Shown piece by piece: positions 44,336 to 52,880 of a stretch of DNA of 64,000 nt. Position 1 is the first letter of the stretch. The number at the start of each line of letters is the position of its first letter. Made by a program: the position numbers and the translations under genes. The notes beneath the pieces are model-generated. The model did not search any database and was not told the DNA's origin. It worked only from the letters and a program-made list of their open reading frames with translations. This stretch comes from Bradyrhizobium sp. 141 (lineage in GTDB: Bacteria; Pseudomonadota; Alphaproteobacteria; Rhizobiales; Xanthobacteraceae), in assembly GCF_023074055.1 (NCBI RefSeq), contig NZ_JADPKR010000013.1:372001-436000 (forward strand), in the 5' to 3' direction.

Positions 44336-44445
44336 AACGGCCCGACACGCCTTTCCCGCGGCACTGGCTCTATTACATCGCGCTGAAGATCGCGCTGCTC
44401 GCGGGCGCCGTGGCGCTGGTGCTCAAGCTATATGGGATGTGGTGA
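44332..44445 (+). CDS. 37-residue single-span membrane protein between cysS and the GNAT gene
   Basis: The small frame reads [20 protein letters not shown] then [17 protein letters not shown]. One hydrophobic helix (residues ~13-33) follows a basic, Pro-rich N-terminus (N-in orientation predicted). Its ATG overlaps the cysS TGA, and the next gene starts 5 bp after its stop, so it is tightly embedded in the operon and likely translated by coupling. No family is known to me. An overlapping or fortuitous frame cannot be excluded, but spacing and shape argue for a real gene. Confidence 0.65.
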   Translation: MKRPDTPFPRHWLYYIALKIALLAGAVALVLKLYGMW

Positions 44446-44450
44446 CGACG

Positions 44451-44942
44451 ATGGGACAGACTTTGCCGAAGCCCGGATTGCGGCCGTTCCTGCCTGATGA
44501 CGTGCCGGTGCTCGCCGCGATCTTCACCGCGAGCATCGAGGAGCTGACCGGCGACGACTATAGCGAGGCGCAGCAGCAGGCCTGGATGGAGGCGGCCGAG
44601 GACGAGGAGTTCGGCAAGCGGCTCGCCTCCGACCTGACGCTGATTGCGACGCTCGATGGCTCGCCCATCGGCTTCGCCTCGCTGCGCGGCAACGACCACA
44701 TTCGCATGCTCTATGTGCATCCGGCGGTAGCCGGGCAGGGCATCGCGACCCTGCTGGTCGATGCGCTGGAGAAACTCGCCGGCGGCCGCGGCGCGACAAG
44801 CCTTTCTGTCGATGCCAGCGACACCGCACAGGGGTTTTTCGCCAAGCGCGGCTACACCGCCCAGCAGCGCAACAGCGTCACCATCAACGACGAGTGGCTC
44901 GCCAACACCACCATGAAGAAGACGCTCGGAGCGGGGCAATGA
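44451..44942 (+). CDS. GNAT family N-acetyltransferase
   Basis: 163 residues with the acetyl-CoA binding signature (motif A) HIRMLYVHPAVAGQGIATLL near 85-104 (R/Q-x2-G-x-G/A) and the C-terminal ASDTAQGFFAKRGYTAQQR. The N-terminal LRPFLPDDVPVLAAIFTASI is normal. The substrate is unknown. The ATG follows TGACGACG without an obvious ribosome-binding site, as expected for a coupled gene. Its stop overlaps the cimA start by four bases. Confidence 0.85.
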   Translation: MGQTLPKPGLRPFLPDDVPVLAAIFTASIEELTGDDYSEAQQQAWMEAAEDEEFGKRLASDLTLIATLDGSPIGFASLRGNDHIRMLYVHPAVAGQGIATLLVDALEKLAGGRGATSLSVDASDTAQGFFAKRGYTAQQRNSVTINDEWLANTTMKKTLGAGQ

Positions 44943-46537
44943 GCAAGGAGCGCCTTTATCTGTTCGACACCACGCTGCGCGACGGCGCGCAGACCAATGG
45001 CGTGGACTTCACGCTGACGGACAAGCAGGTCATCGCCGCGATGCTCGATGATCTCGGCATCGACTATGTCGAGGGCGGCTATCCCGGCGCCAATCCGACC
45101 GACACCGAGTTCTTCGCGGCCAAGCCGAAGCTCAATCATGCGCGCTTCACCGCCTTCGGCATGACGCGCCGGGCCGGGCGCTCGGTCTCCAACGACCCCG
45201 GTGTCGCCGGGCTCCTCGAAGCGAAGGCCGACGCGATCTGCTTCGTGGCAAAATCCTCGGCCTATCAGGTGCGCGTCGCGCTGGAGACGACGAAGGAGGA
45301 GAACCTCGCCTCGATCCGGGACAGCGTCGCGGCGGCAAAGGCCGCTGGCCGCGAGGTCATGCTCGACTGCGAGCACTTTTTCGACGGCTACAAGGAGGAT
45401 GCCAGCTTTGCGCTCGCCTGCGCCAAGGCCGCTTATGACGCCGGCGCGCGCTGGGTGGTGCTGTGCGACACCAATGGCGGCACCATGCCTGACGAGGTCG
45501 AGGCCATCGTCGCCGAAGTCACAAAACACATCCCTGGCGATCACGTCGGCATCCACGCCCATAACGACACCGAGCAGGCCGTGGCCAACTCGCTCGCCGC
45601 GGTGCGCGCCGGCGCCCGGCAGATCCAGGGCACGCTGAACGGCCTTGGTGAGCGCTGCGGCAACGCCAATCTCTGTTCGCTGATCCCGACGCTGAAATTG
45701 AAGAAGGATTTTGCCGACGCTTTCGAGATCGGTGTCACCGCCGAGAAGCTGGCAACCCTGGTCAAGGTCTCGCGCACGCTCGACGACATGCTCAACCGCG
45801 TGCCGAACCGGCATGCGGCCTATGTCGGCGAGAGCGCCTTCGTCACCAAGACCGGTATCCATGCTTCCGCGGTGTTGAAGGACCCGCAAACCTATGAGCA
45901 CGTGCTGCCGGAGACGGTGGGCAACCACCGCAAGGTCCTGGTCTCCGACCAGGCCGGCCGTTCCAACGTCATCGCCGAGCTCGACCGTGCCGGCATCCCT
46001 TACGAGAAAAGCGATCCGAAGCTGACCCGCCTCGTCGAGGAGTTGAAGGAGCGTGAGGCGGCCGGCTACGCCTATGAATCCGCCAACGCTTCGTTCGAGC
46101 TCCTGGCGCGCCGCACGCTGGGCAAGGTGCCGCATTATTTCGAGGTCGAGCAGTTCGACGTCAATGTCGAGCAGCGCTACAATTCGCACGGCGAGCGCGT
46201 CACCGTGGCGCTCGCGGTGGTGAAGGTCGATGTCGCCGGCGAACACCTGATCTCGGCGGCCGAAGGTAACGGTCCCGTCAACGCGCTCGATGTTGCCTTG
46301 CGCAAGGATCTCGGCAAGTACCAGAAATACATCGAGGGCTTGACGCTGATCGACTACCGTGTGCGTATCCTCAACGGCGGCACCGGCGCGGTCACGCGCG
46401 TTCTGATCGAGAGCGAGGACGAGAACGGCGACAGCTGGACCACGGTCGGCGTCTCCCCGAACATCATCGACGCCTCGTTCCAGGCGCTGATGGATTCGGT
46501 GATCTACAAGCTCGTGAAGTCGGGGGCGCCGGCGTAG
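44939..46537 (+). CDS. cimA: (R)-citramalate synthase
   Basis: A 532-residue member of the LeuA/CimA/homocitrate-synthase superfamily. It condenses pyruvate and acetyl-CoA to citramalate, the threonine-independent route to isoleucine. The catalytic TIM barrel (residues 1-290) starts FDTTLRDGAQTNGVDFTLTD and has the metal-binding VGIHAHNDTEQAVANSLAAV and GLGERCGNANLCSLIPTLKL. The C-terminal LeuA allosteric dimerisation domain covers ~400-520. The CimA-specific TNGVDF and EGGYPGANPTDTEFF features argue against LeuA. It is last in the operon with cysS, with its ATG overlapping the GNAT stop. The isoleucine-leader or attenuation machinery is not visible. Confidence 0.9.
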   Translation: MSKERLYLFDTTLRDGAQTNGVDFTLTDKQVIAAMLDDLGIDYVEGGYPGANPTDTEFFAAKPKLNHARFTAFGMTRRAGRSVSNDPGVAGLLEAKADAICFVAKSSAYQVRVALETTKEENLASIRDSVAAAKAAGREVMLDCEHFFDGYKEDASFALACAKAAYDAGARWVVLCDTNGGTMPDEVEAIVAEVTKHIPGDHVGIHAHNDTEQAVANSLAAVRAGARQIQGTLNGLGERCGNANLCSLIPTLKLKKDFADAFEIGVTAEKLATLVKVSRTLDDMLNRVPNRHAAYVGESAFVTKTGIHASAVLKDPQTYEHVLPETVGNHRKVLVSDQAGRSNVIAELDRAGIPYEKSDPKLTRLVEELKEREAAGYAYESANASFELLARRTLGKVPHYFEVEQFDVNVEQRYNSHGERVTVALAVVKVDVAGEHLISAAEGNGPVNALDVALRKDLGKYQKYIEGLTLIDYRVRILNGGTGAVTRVLIESEDENGDSWTTVGVSPNIIDASFQALMDSVIYKLVKSGAPA

Positions 46538-46561
46538 GGAAACGGCGGCAGCTACAAACGC

Positions 46562-46646
46562 CGTCATTGAGGAGCGAGGCGACGAAGCAATCCAGACTGT
46601 CTCCGGGGAGGGCATTCTGGATTGCTTCGCTTCGCTCGCAATGACG
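46562..46646. repeat. Intergenic inverted repeat, GCAATCCAGA family (copy A)
   Basis: CGTCATTG and CAATGACG close an imperfect inverted repeat whose inner arms GAAGCAATCCAGA and TCTGGATTGCTTC are complementary. A second copy is at 61882-61965. REP-like elements of this sequence are, as I recall, common in Bradyrhizobium genomes. It lies between cimA and the VOC gene. Confidence 0.75.
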
Positions 46647-46662
46647 GGGGGAGGGAGCACGC

Positions 46663-47040
46663 ATGATCGACCACATCTCCGTCGGCGTCAGCGACATCGA
46701 GCGCGCCGCAAGATTCTACGAGGCCACGCTCGCGACTCTCGGCCTCACACGCCTCGTCACACGACCGCGGACGGTCGGCTTCGGCAAGGCCTATCCCGAG
46801 TTCTGGATCAATCTGCGCGAGAACATGGCGCGTGTGCCAGCGGGGAGCGGCGTCCACATCTGCCTGCGGACGAAGACGATTGACGAGGTCGATGCGTTTC
46901 ATGCGGCCGCTCTCGCCGCAGGCGGGGCCTCCGACGGCGCGCCCGGCATCCGCCCGCACGATCGCGTGCGCTATTACGCGGCCTTCGTGTTCGATCCCGA
47001 CGGCAACCGCATCGAGGCGGTGACGTTTCCGGCGGAGTAG
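46663..47040 (+). CDS. VOC family protein (glyoxalase/dioxygenase superfamily)
   Basis: 125 residues beginning IDHISVGVSDIERAARFYEA, with His in DHISVG and GVHICLRT, and the C-terminal FDPDGNRIEAVTFP. The metal-binding glutamate is probably the one in NRIEAVTF. The core resembles the lactoylglutathione lyase-like subgroup of the VOC family. No reaction can be inferred. The ATG at 46663 follows GGGGGGAGGGAGC. It stands alone between two repeat elements. Confidence 0.82.
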   Translation: MIDHISVGVSDIERAARFYEATLATLGLTRLVTRPRTVGFGKAYPEFWINLRENMARVPAGSGVHICLRTKTIDEVDAFHAAALAAGGASDGAPGIRPHDRVRYYAAFVFDPDGNRIEAVTFPAE

Positions 47041-47069
47041 GACTCACTATCGCCACGAAGGAGCTGCGC

Positions 47070-47188
47070 TCCCTCTCCCGCTTGCGGGGGAGGGCTAGGG
47101 TGGGGGTGTCTCCGCGGGCGAGGACCCCCAAGAGGAGAGAACCCTCACCCGCCGCTACGCGGCGACCTCTCCCGCGAGCGGGAGAGGT
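47070..47188. repeat. Intergenic inverted repeat (CTCTCCCGC...GCGGGAGAGG type)
   Basis: TCCCTCTCCCGCTTGCGGGG with a following GAGGG, and later ACCTCTCCCGCGAGCGGGAG with AGGT, both form hairpins. The intervening GGTGGGGGTGTC and ACCCTCACCC are partly complementary, so the whole folds as a multi-stem element. I associate this class with Bradyrhizobium intergenic regions. It lies between the convergent VOC and LOG genes. Confidence 0.65.
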
Positions 47189-47224
47189 TACCGAGCCCGC
47201 GGCCAGATCAAGCCAAACCAATCT

Positions 47225-47839
47225 TCAGAGCTTGCGCGCCACTTCCGGCGCAAGCTTCTTCTCGGCCTCGTCGATCTGGGCCGCGGCCGCCTTCAGCTTC
47301 GGCAAAATGTCATCGACGCGATCGGCCTTGAGGATGTCGACCGAAAGGCCGGCACGGATGAACTCGGTCTGGCGCATGTGCGACAGCAGGGAGAACAGCG
47401 GCTCCCAGAAATTGTCGATATTGGCGAGCAGCACCGGCTTGGCGTGACGGCCGAGCTGTTTCCAGGTCAACTGCTCGACCAATTCTTCCAGCGTGCCGAC
47501 GCCGCCCGGCAGCGCCACGAAGGCGTCGGAGCGTTCGAACATCAAGCGCTTGCGCTCGTGCATGTCGGGGGTGACGATCATCTCCTGTACGCGCGTCAGC
47601 GCGTTCTCGCGCATCCGCAGGAAGTCGGGGATGATGCCGGTGACGGTGCCGCCGTGATCGAGCACGGAGGTCGCGACCGAGCCCATCAGGCCAAGCGAGC
47701 CGCCGCCATAGACGAGGCGGATGTTGTTCTCGGCGAGCGCCTTGCCGAACGCCTTGGCGCCTTCGGTGAAGCGGGGATTGGTTCCGGGGCCGGAGCCGCA
47801 ATAGACACAGACGGTTTTGATCGTGCTCATTGGTGCCAT
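47225..47839 (-). CDS. LOG family protein (TIGR00730, cytokinin-activating hydrolase-like)
   Basis: 204 residues with a Rossmann-like nucleotide phosphoribohydrolase fold. The diagnostic PGG-x-GT-x-x-E motif appears as VALPGGVGTLEELVEQLTW near residue 115, and the second R-K site as MHERKRLMFERSDAF. VYCGSGPGTNPRFTEGAKAF begins the fold. LOG enzymes release free bases such as isopentenyladenine from their 5'-monophosphates; many bacterial copies have general pyrimidine or purine monophosphate nucleosidase activity. Starts at 47839 (MAPMST) or 47830 (MSTIKT) are both possible, and no clear ribosome-binding site separates them. Confidence 0.86.
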   Translation of the reverse strand: MAPMSTIKTVCVYCGSGPGTNPRFTEGAKAFGKALAENNIRLVYGGGSLGLMGSVATSVLDHGGTVTGIIPDFLRMRENALTRVQEMIVTPDMHERKRLMFERSDAFVALPGGVGTLEELVEQLTWKQLGRHAKPVLLANIDNFWEPLFSLLSHMRQTEFIRAGLSVDILKADRVDDILPKLKAAAAQIDEAEKKLAPEVARKL

Positions 47840-48031
47840 GATGCATTGCAGCGAAGAGGCGTCAAGTCCAATCGGTGATTCGATACTCCCGGAAATCTAC
47901 CGGTAAATGGCGACAAACAATCGAAGATTCGCCATCTGGCGGGGTGCGTTGACATCGGGAAGGCTCTATATGACAGGCGAAAATCGTTAATCGCAGCGAC
48001 GCCCGCATCCGGCGGGATTTCAGGCTTTTTG

Positions 48032-49987
48032 ATGGACCAACCTCAATCGTTCGACGGCGCCAACGTTCCCGATCCTGCCGGCGGCCCGGCGGAGCGGGCC
48101 ACGTTGATGGGCACGCTGGCGCATCTGTGGCCTTATATCTGGCCGGGCGACCGCTTCGACCTGAAGATGCGCGTGGTGTGGTCGCTTGTGCTGCTGCTCG
48201 CTGCCAAGCTGATCACGTTGACGGTACCGTTCAGCTTCAAATGGGCGACGGACGCGCTGACCGGCGCCAATACGGCGCCGCTGCAGGCCGACAATTGGCA
48301 CCTCTGGGTGATTGCCTCGCCGTTGCTGCTGACCGTGAGCTACGGCACGATGCGCATCTTGATGGCGCTGCTGACGCAGTGGCGCGACGGCATCTTTGCG
48401 CGCGTCGCCATGCATGCGGTGCGCAAGCTCGCCACCATCACCTTCATCCATATGCACGAGCTGTCGCTGCGCTTTCATCTCGAGCGCAAGACCGGCGGTC
48501 TGACGCGCGTGCTCGAGCGCGGCCGCGAGGGCATCGAGGTCATCGTGCGCATGGTGATCCTGCAGCTGATCCCGACCATCGTCGAGGTCACGCTGCTGAT
48601 GGCGGTGTTGCTCTGGCAGTTCGACTGGCGCTACGTGGTCGCGACGCTGATCACGGTCACGCTCTACATGTACTATACCTACATCGCGACCGAGTGGCGG
48701 ATCGGCATCCGCCGCAAGATGAACGATTCCGACACCGAGGCGAACACGAAGGCGATCGACTCGCTGCTCAACTACGAGACCGTGAAGTACTTCAGTGCCG
48801 AGGCGCGTGAGGCGCAGCGTTACGACAAATCGGTGGCGCGTTACGAAGAGGCAAGCGTCCACACCTACACCTCACTCGCGGTGCTCAACACCGGCCAGGC
48901 GGTGATCTTCACGCTGGGGCTGACCGCGACCATGCTGATGTGCGCGATCGGCGTGCGCAACGGCACCAACACGGTCGGCGATTTCGTGCTGGTCAACGCC
49001 ATGATGATCCAGCTCTATCAGCCCCTGAACTTCATGGGCATGGTCTATCGCGAGATCAAGCAGGCGATCATCGACATCGAGAAGATGTTCAATGTGCTGG
49101 GCCGCGAGGCCGAGATCAAGGACGCGCCCGATGCGCAGCCGTTGGTCATCTCCGCCGGCACCGTGCGCTTCGAGGACGTGCGCTTTGCCTATGAGCCGAC
49201 GCGGCCGATCCTCAAGGGCATCAGTTTCGAGGTGCCGGCCGGCAAGACCGTCGCCATCGTCGGCCCGTCCGGTGCGGGCAAGTCGACGATCTCGCGCCTC
49301 CTGTTCCGCCTCTACGACGTCTCCGGCGGCAAGATCCTGATCGACGGCCAGGACATCCGCGCGGTGACGCAGGATTCACTTCGGGCCTCGATCGGCATGG
49401 TGCCGCAGGATACCGTGCTGTTCAACGACACCATCCGCTACAACATCCGCTACGGCCGCTGGGACGCCGACGATGCCGAAGTCGAGGAAGCGGCGCAGCT
49501 GGCGCAGATCGACCATTTCATCCGCATGTCGCCGAAGGGCTACGAGACCCAGGTCGGCGAGCGCGGGCTCAAACTGTCCGGCGGCGAGAAGCAGCGCGTC
49601 GCGATCGCACGCACCGTGCTGAAGGCGCCGCCGATCCTGGTGCTGGACGAGGCGACCTCGGCGCTCGACACCCACACCGAGCACGAGATCCAGGGCGCGC
49701 TCGACCGGGTGGCGAAAAACCGCACCTCGCTGGTGATCGCGCACCGGCTTTCGACCATCGTTGGGGCCGATGAGATCATCGTGCTGGACCAGGGCCGCAT
49801 CGCCGAGCGCGGGACCCACGCCAAGCTGCTCGCGCATGGCGGCCTCTATGCCAGCATGTGGAACAGGCAGCGCGAGGCCGAGGCGGCGCGCGAGAAACTG
49901 GCCAAGATGGCCGACACCGGCGAGGCCCCCAACCGGGAGCCGCCGGCGGTCAATGACGCCCTGACGGCACCCGCGGCGGCGGAGTGA
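48032..49987 (+). CDS. Atm1-type ABC exporter (fused permease and ATPase)
   Basis: A 651-residue half-transporter. Residues ~45-350 hold six membrane helices, and the ATPase occupies ~370-620. ATPase motifs: Walker A VGPSGAGKSTISRLL, Q-loop GMVPQDTVLFNDT, signature KLSGGEKQRVAIARTVL, Walker B ILVLDEATSALDT and H-loop VIAHRLSTI. YFSAEAREAQRYDKS, RVLERGREGIEVI and LYQPLNFMGMVYREIKQ are typical of the Atm1/ABCB7 group, which exports glutathione-bound sulfur or metal complexes. Bacterial members also confer heavy-metal tolerance. The start is the ATG at 48032; a TTG at 48029 is equally in frame. It is monocistronic, followed by psd. Confidence 0.9.
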   Translation: MDQPQSFDGANVPDPAGGPAERATLMGTLAHLWPYIWPGDRFDLKMRVVWSLVLLLAAKLITLTVPFSFKWATDALTGANTAPLQADNWHLWVIASPLLLTVSYGTMRILMALLTQWRDGIFARVAMHAVRKLATITFIHMHELSLRFHLERKTGGLTRVLERGREGIEVIVRMVILQLIPTIVEVTLLMAVLLWQFDWRYVVATLITVTLYMYYTYIATEWRIGIRRKMNDSDTEANTKAIDSLLNYETVKYFSAEAREAQRYDKSVARYEEASVHTYTSLAVLNTGQAVIFTLGLTATMLMCAIGVRNGTNTVGDFVLVNAMMIQLYQPLNFMGMVYREIKQAIIDIEKMFNVLGREAEIKDAPDAQPLVISAGTVRFEDVRFAYEPTRPILKGISFEVPAGKTVAIVGPSGAGKSTISRLLFRLYDVSGGKILIDGQDIRAVTQDSLRASIGMVPQDTVLFNDTIRYNIRYGRWDADDAEVEEAAQLAQIDHFIRMSPKGYETQVGERGLKLSGGEKQRVAIARTVLKAPPILVLDEATSALDTHTEHEIQGALDRVAKNRTSLVIAHRLSTIVGADEIIVLDQGRIAERGTHAKLLAHGGLYASMWNRQREAEAAREKLAKMADTGEAPNREPPAVNDALTAPAAAE

Positions 49988-50065
49988 CCTTGTCTCCGGT
50001 CCCAACTCTGGCCTAAACAAGCCCGCGCGACGACCCGTGCCATTAACTCCGACCGGCAGATAGCG

Positions 50066-50764
50066 ATGTCCATTCTCGATTCGATCCAGCGTCAGATCCC
50101 ACCGATCCACAAGGAGGGTTATCCCTTCATCGGCGGCTTTGCGCTGGCCAGCCTGATCCTGTTCTGGCTGTGGTCGCCTCTGGGCTGGATCGGCACGATC
50201 CTGACCGTGTGGTGCGCGCTGTTCTTCCGCGATCCCGTGCGCGTGACGCCGGTGCGCGAGGGGCTGGTGGTGTCGCCGGCCGACGGCCGCGTCTCGATGA
50301 TCACCATGGCGTTGCCGCCGGCTGAGCTCGGGCTCGGCGACCGGCCGTTGCCACGCATCTCGGTGTTCATGAGCGTCTTCAATTGCCACGTGAACCGCGC
50401 TCCCTTAGCGGGCAGGGTGGACCGCATCGCCTACCGCCCCGGCCTCTTCATCAATGCCGAGCTCGACAAGGCCAGCGAAGACAATGAGCGCAATTCGCTG
50501 GTGATCTCGACACCGACGGCGCGGATCGGCGTGGTCCAGATCGCAGGGCTCGTCGCCAAGCGCATCGTCTGCTTCGTCAGGGAAGGCCAGGCGATCGGCG
50601 CCGGCGAGCGCTTCGGTCTGATCCGCTTCGGCTCGCGGCTCGACGTCTATCTGCCTGTGGGTACCAAAGCGCTGGTCTCGGAAGGGCAGACCGCCATCGC
50701 CGGCGAGACGATTTTGGCCGATCTTGCCGGGGACGATCCCAGCCGCGCCTACCGCGCCAATTAA
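50066..50764 (+). CDS. psd: Phosphatidylserine decarboxylase
   Basis: A 232-residue proenzyme of the short (archaeal-like, PSD-B) type common in alphaproteobacteria, catalysing phosphatidylserine to phosphatidylethanolamine. The N-terminal membrane segment [20 protein letters not shown] anchors it. [12 protein letters not shown] and FNCHVNRAP are conserved. The self-cleaving GS pair lies in [14 protein letters not shown] near residue 200, where the alpha chain acquires its pyruvoyl group. The start ATG at 50066 is preceded by a weak AGATAGCG. The phosphatidylserine synthase gene follows 85 bp later. Confidence 0.92.
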   Translation: MSILDSIQRQIPPIHKEGYPFIGGFALASLILFWLWSPLGWIGTILTVWCALFFRDPVRVTPVREGLVVSPADGRVSMITMALPPAELGLGDRPLPRISVFMSVFNCHVNRAPLAGRVDRIAYRPGLFINAELDKASEDNERNSLVISTPTARIGVVQIAGLVAKRIVCFVREGQAIGAGERFGLIRFGSRLDVYLPVGTKALVSEGQTAIAGETILADLAGDDPSRAYRAN

Positions 50765-50785
50765 CCAATAGTCGGTCCACGAGGG

Positions 50786-50808
50786 CCTTCCGCCGCAATG
50801 GCGGAGGG
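50786..50808 (+). other. Stem-loop between psd and pssA
   Basis: CCTTCCGCC (50786-50794) pairs with GGCGGAGGG (50800-50808) with one G-U wobble around loop GCAAT. No T-run follows. It may tune expression between the two genes. Confidence 0.4.
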
Positions 50809-50849
50809 GGACGCGGCTTGCTATATCTCGCCTTGAGGTGAGGACAGCC

Positions 50850-51731
50850 ATGACGCCCTATGACTTCAAAGATCCCGACACGCGCCGCCGGCGGTTCCGT
50901 CCGATTCCGGTGCGGATGCTGGTGCCCAACGTCATCACGCTGCTGGCGATCTGCGCCGGCCTGACCTCGATCCGGCTGTCGATCGAGGGACGGATGTCGC
51001 TCGCCGTCTACGCCATCGTGTTCGCGGCGGCCCTCGACGGCATCGACGGCCGCATCGCGCGCATGATCAAGGGCCAATCCAAGTTCGGCGCCGAGCTCGA
51101 CAGCCTCGCCGATTTCGTCAATTTCGGCGTCGCGCCCGGCCTGATGCTGTATTTCTGGCAGCTGCACGAGCTCGGCAATGCCGGCTGGATCGCCGCCATG
51201 GTGTTCGCGATCTCCGGCGGCCTGCGTCTGGCGCGCTTCAACGCCACCATGGACGATCCCAACAAGCCGGCCTTCGCGGCCAATTTCTTCACTGGCGTGC
51301 CGGCGCCGGCCGGCGCGATCACCGTGCTGCTGCCGATCTACGTCGCGTTCCTCGATCTCGGCCGCACTCCGGCTGCGGTGACGGCGGCCTATACGCTCCT
51401 GATCGCCTTCCTGATGGTGTCGCGCTTGCCGGTGTTCTCCGGCAAGACCAAGCGCATGCGCGTGCCGCCCGAGCTGGTGCTGCCGGCGTTCGTCGCCGTG
51501 ATCGTTTTCATCGCACTGCTGATCGCCTATCCCTGGCACGTGCTGTCGATCGGCACGGTGCTGTATCTGCTCTGCTTGCCGCTCGGCTACAAATCCTACC
51601 GCGACCAGGCGCGCGCGATGGAAGCCACGGCGTCATCGGGAGGCGAGGTCTCATCGCCGCCTTCGGCGCCGACGCTGGCGAATTTGTCGGAGCCGCCGCC
51701 GGATGACGACCGGCCCGGACGGCTGCATTGA
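50850..51731 (+). CDS. pssA: CDP-diacylglycerol--serine O-phosphatidyltransferase
   Basis: A 293-residue membrane enzyme making phosphatidylserine. The CDP-alcohol phosphotransferase motif D-G-x2-A-R-x8-G-x3-D-x3-D is intact in DGRIARMIKGQSKFGAELDS followed by LAD. About eight hydrophobic segments follow, with a C-terminal low-complexity tail (residues ~260-293, Pro/Ser/Asp-rich). The start is the ATG at 50850 behind GAGGACAGCC; a GTG at 50838 would add four residues. It forms with psd the phosphatidylethanolamine branch. Confidence 0.92.
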   Translation: MTPYDFKDPDTRRRRFRPIPVRMLVPNVITLLAICAGLTSIRLSIEGRMSLAVYAIVFAAALDGIDGRIARMIKGQSKFGAELDSLADFVNFGVAPGLMLYFWQLHELGNAGWIAAMVFAISGGLRLARFNATMDDPNKPAFAANFFTGVPAPAGAITVLLPIYVAFLDLGRTPAAVTAAYTLLIAFLMVSRLPVFSGKTKRMRVPPELVLPAFVAVIVFIALLIAYPWHVLSIGTVLYLLCLPLGYKSYRDQARAMEATASSGGEVSSPPSAPTLANLSEPPPDDDRPGRLH

Positions 51732-51852
51732 GCTTTTTCGCGGATATCTGCCATGAGAGTGCGTTGAGTTGGGTCGAGGCTCGATCTCAGCTATATCGCC
51801 CCGTGCCGGCGGCACCGCGCCAACAGCGGCCGCCAATCTGGGAGAGAACGCC

Positions 51853-52572
51853 GTGACCAATTCCGCGACCGGGCCGCTGCCCGCTTCCGTCCTCGAAGCG
51901 CTGGGCCGCTACGACACGCCGACGATCTGCAATGCCATGGAGATCGTGGCGCCCGAGCGCCGGCTGATCGGCTACACCACCAAGCAATTGGTCTGTCCGT
52001 TCCCCGATCTGCCGCCGATCGTCGGCTATGCCCGCACGGTCGCGATCCGCTCGGTGCTGAAATCCTCGCTGCCGGCGGAAGAGCAGTCCGAGCGCCGCAT
52101 CGAATATTACGAGTATGTCGGCACCGGCCATGGCCCGCGCATTTCGGTGATCCAGGACATCGACGGTCCTGACGTCGGCTACGGCGCATTCTGGGGCGAG
52201 GTGCAGAGCAACGTGCACAAGGCGCTCGGCTGCCTCGGCGTCATCACCGACGGCTCGATCCGCGACATCCCACAATGGGCCCCGGGTTTCCAGGCGCTGG
52301 CCGGCTCGATCGGCCCCTCGCATGCCTGGGTGCATGCGGAAAGCTTCGGCGGCGAGGTGCGCGTTGCCGGTATGACCGTGAAGTCGGACGATCTGATTCA
52401 TGCCGACCAGCACGGCGCCATCGTGATCCCGGTCGATGTCGCCGCAAAGCTGCCCGAGGCTGCCGAGCTCTGTGGCCGCCGCGAGACGCCGATCCTGGAG
52501 ATCGCCCGCAGCCCCGACTTCTCGCTGGAGAAGCTGAAGGCCGCGCTGAAGCGCTCGGCGGAAATTCACTGA
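51853..52572 (+). CDS. RraA-like / HMG-CHA aldolase family protein
   Basis: 239 residues. The RraA/HMG-type core is recognisable: GRYDTPTICNAMEIVAPERR, then GYARTVAIRS, then GCLGVITDGSIRDIPQW with the conserved G-x-x-x-D-G-x-x-R-D, and VRVAGMTVKSDDLIHADQHG with AIVIP. The R-D pair and the Asp after DGSIRD are the metal and substrate residues of 4-hydroxy-4-methyl-2-oxoglutarate or oxaloacetate lyases. The GTG start at 51853 follows GGAGAGAACGCC. The alternative upstream ATG in frame has no ribosome-binding site. Confidence 0.82.
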   Translation: MTNSATGPLPASVLEALGRYDTPTICNAMEIVAPERRLIGYTTKQLVCPFPDLPPIVGYARTVAIRSVLKSSLPAEEQSERRIEYYEYVGTGHGPRISVIQDIDGPDVGYGAFWGEVQSNVHKALGCLGVITDGSIRDIPQWAPGFQALAGSIGPSHAWVHAESFGGEVRVAGMTVKSDDLIHADQHGAIVIPVDVAAKLPEAAELCGRRETPILEIARSPDFSLEKLKAALKRSAEIH

Positions 52573-52586
52573 CGGGACTGAACGGC

Positions 52587-52880
52587 CTACGGCCGCGACG
52601 CCAGCCGTGGGCTGCCCTGTTCCGTCAGAAACAGGGCGGCCTGATCCGGCTCGCCAAACACCGCGGCGGCGCATCCGATCAGGGTGAAGCCGCCGGCAAG
52701 ATCCCACAGCGTGATGTCCTCCGCATTGTCCGGGAGGTGAATCAAGCGCGCTGCGATCACTGCGAAGACGGCCTCGGCAAAGAGCGCAAGGCTGAAGGCC
52801 GGCAGAACGAGCTCCGGCTCGAGCAGGTGGAGCGCCAACACCGCAGGCAGCGCGGTGAGAAGACTGAACAGCGTCAACAT
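52587..52880 (-). CDS. Hypothetical small membrane protein
   Basis: 97 residues with three hydrophobic stretches (LTLFSLLTALPAVLALHLLE, LPAFSLALFAEAVFAVIAAR, ITLWDLAGGFTLIGCAAAVF). I recognise no family. The ATG at 52878-52880 is chosen because AGGAGCC lies upstream and the longer frame (to 53045) lacks one. It is convergent with the RraA-like gene, with 14 bp between. Confidence 0.55.
   Translation of the reverse strand: MLTLFSLLTALPAVLALHLLEPELVLPAFSLALFAEAVFAVIAARLIHLPDNAEDITLWDLAGGFTLIGCAAAVFGEPDQAALFLTEQGSPRLASRP

Noticed and set aside
44852..46660. 602-codon minus-strand frame opposite cimA
   Set aside because: It is longer than cimA itself but only mirrors it; cimA has full family motifs and a coupled start.
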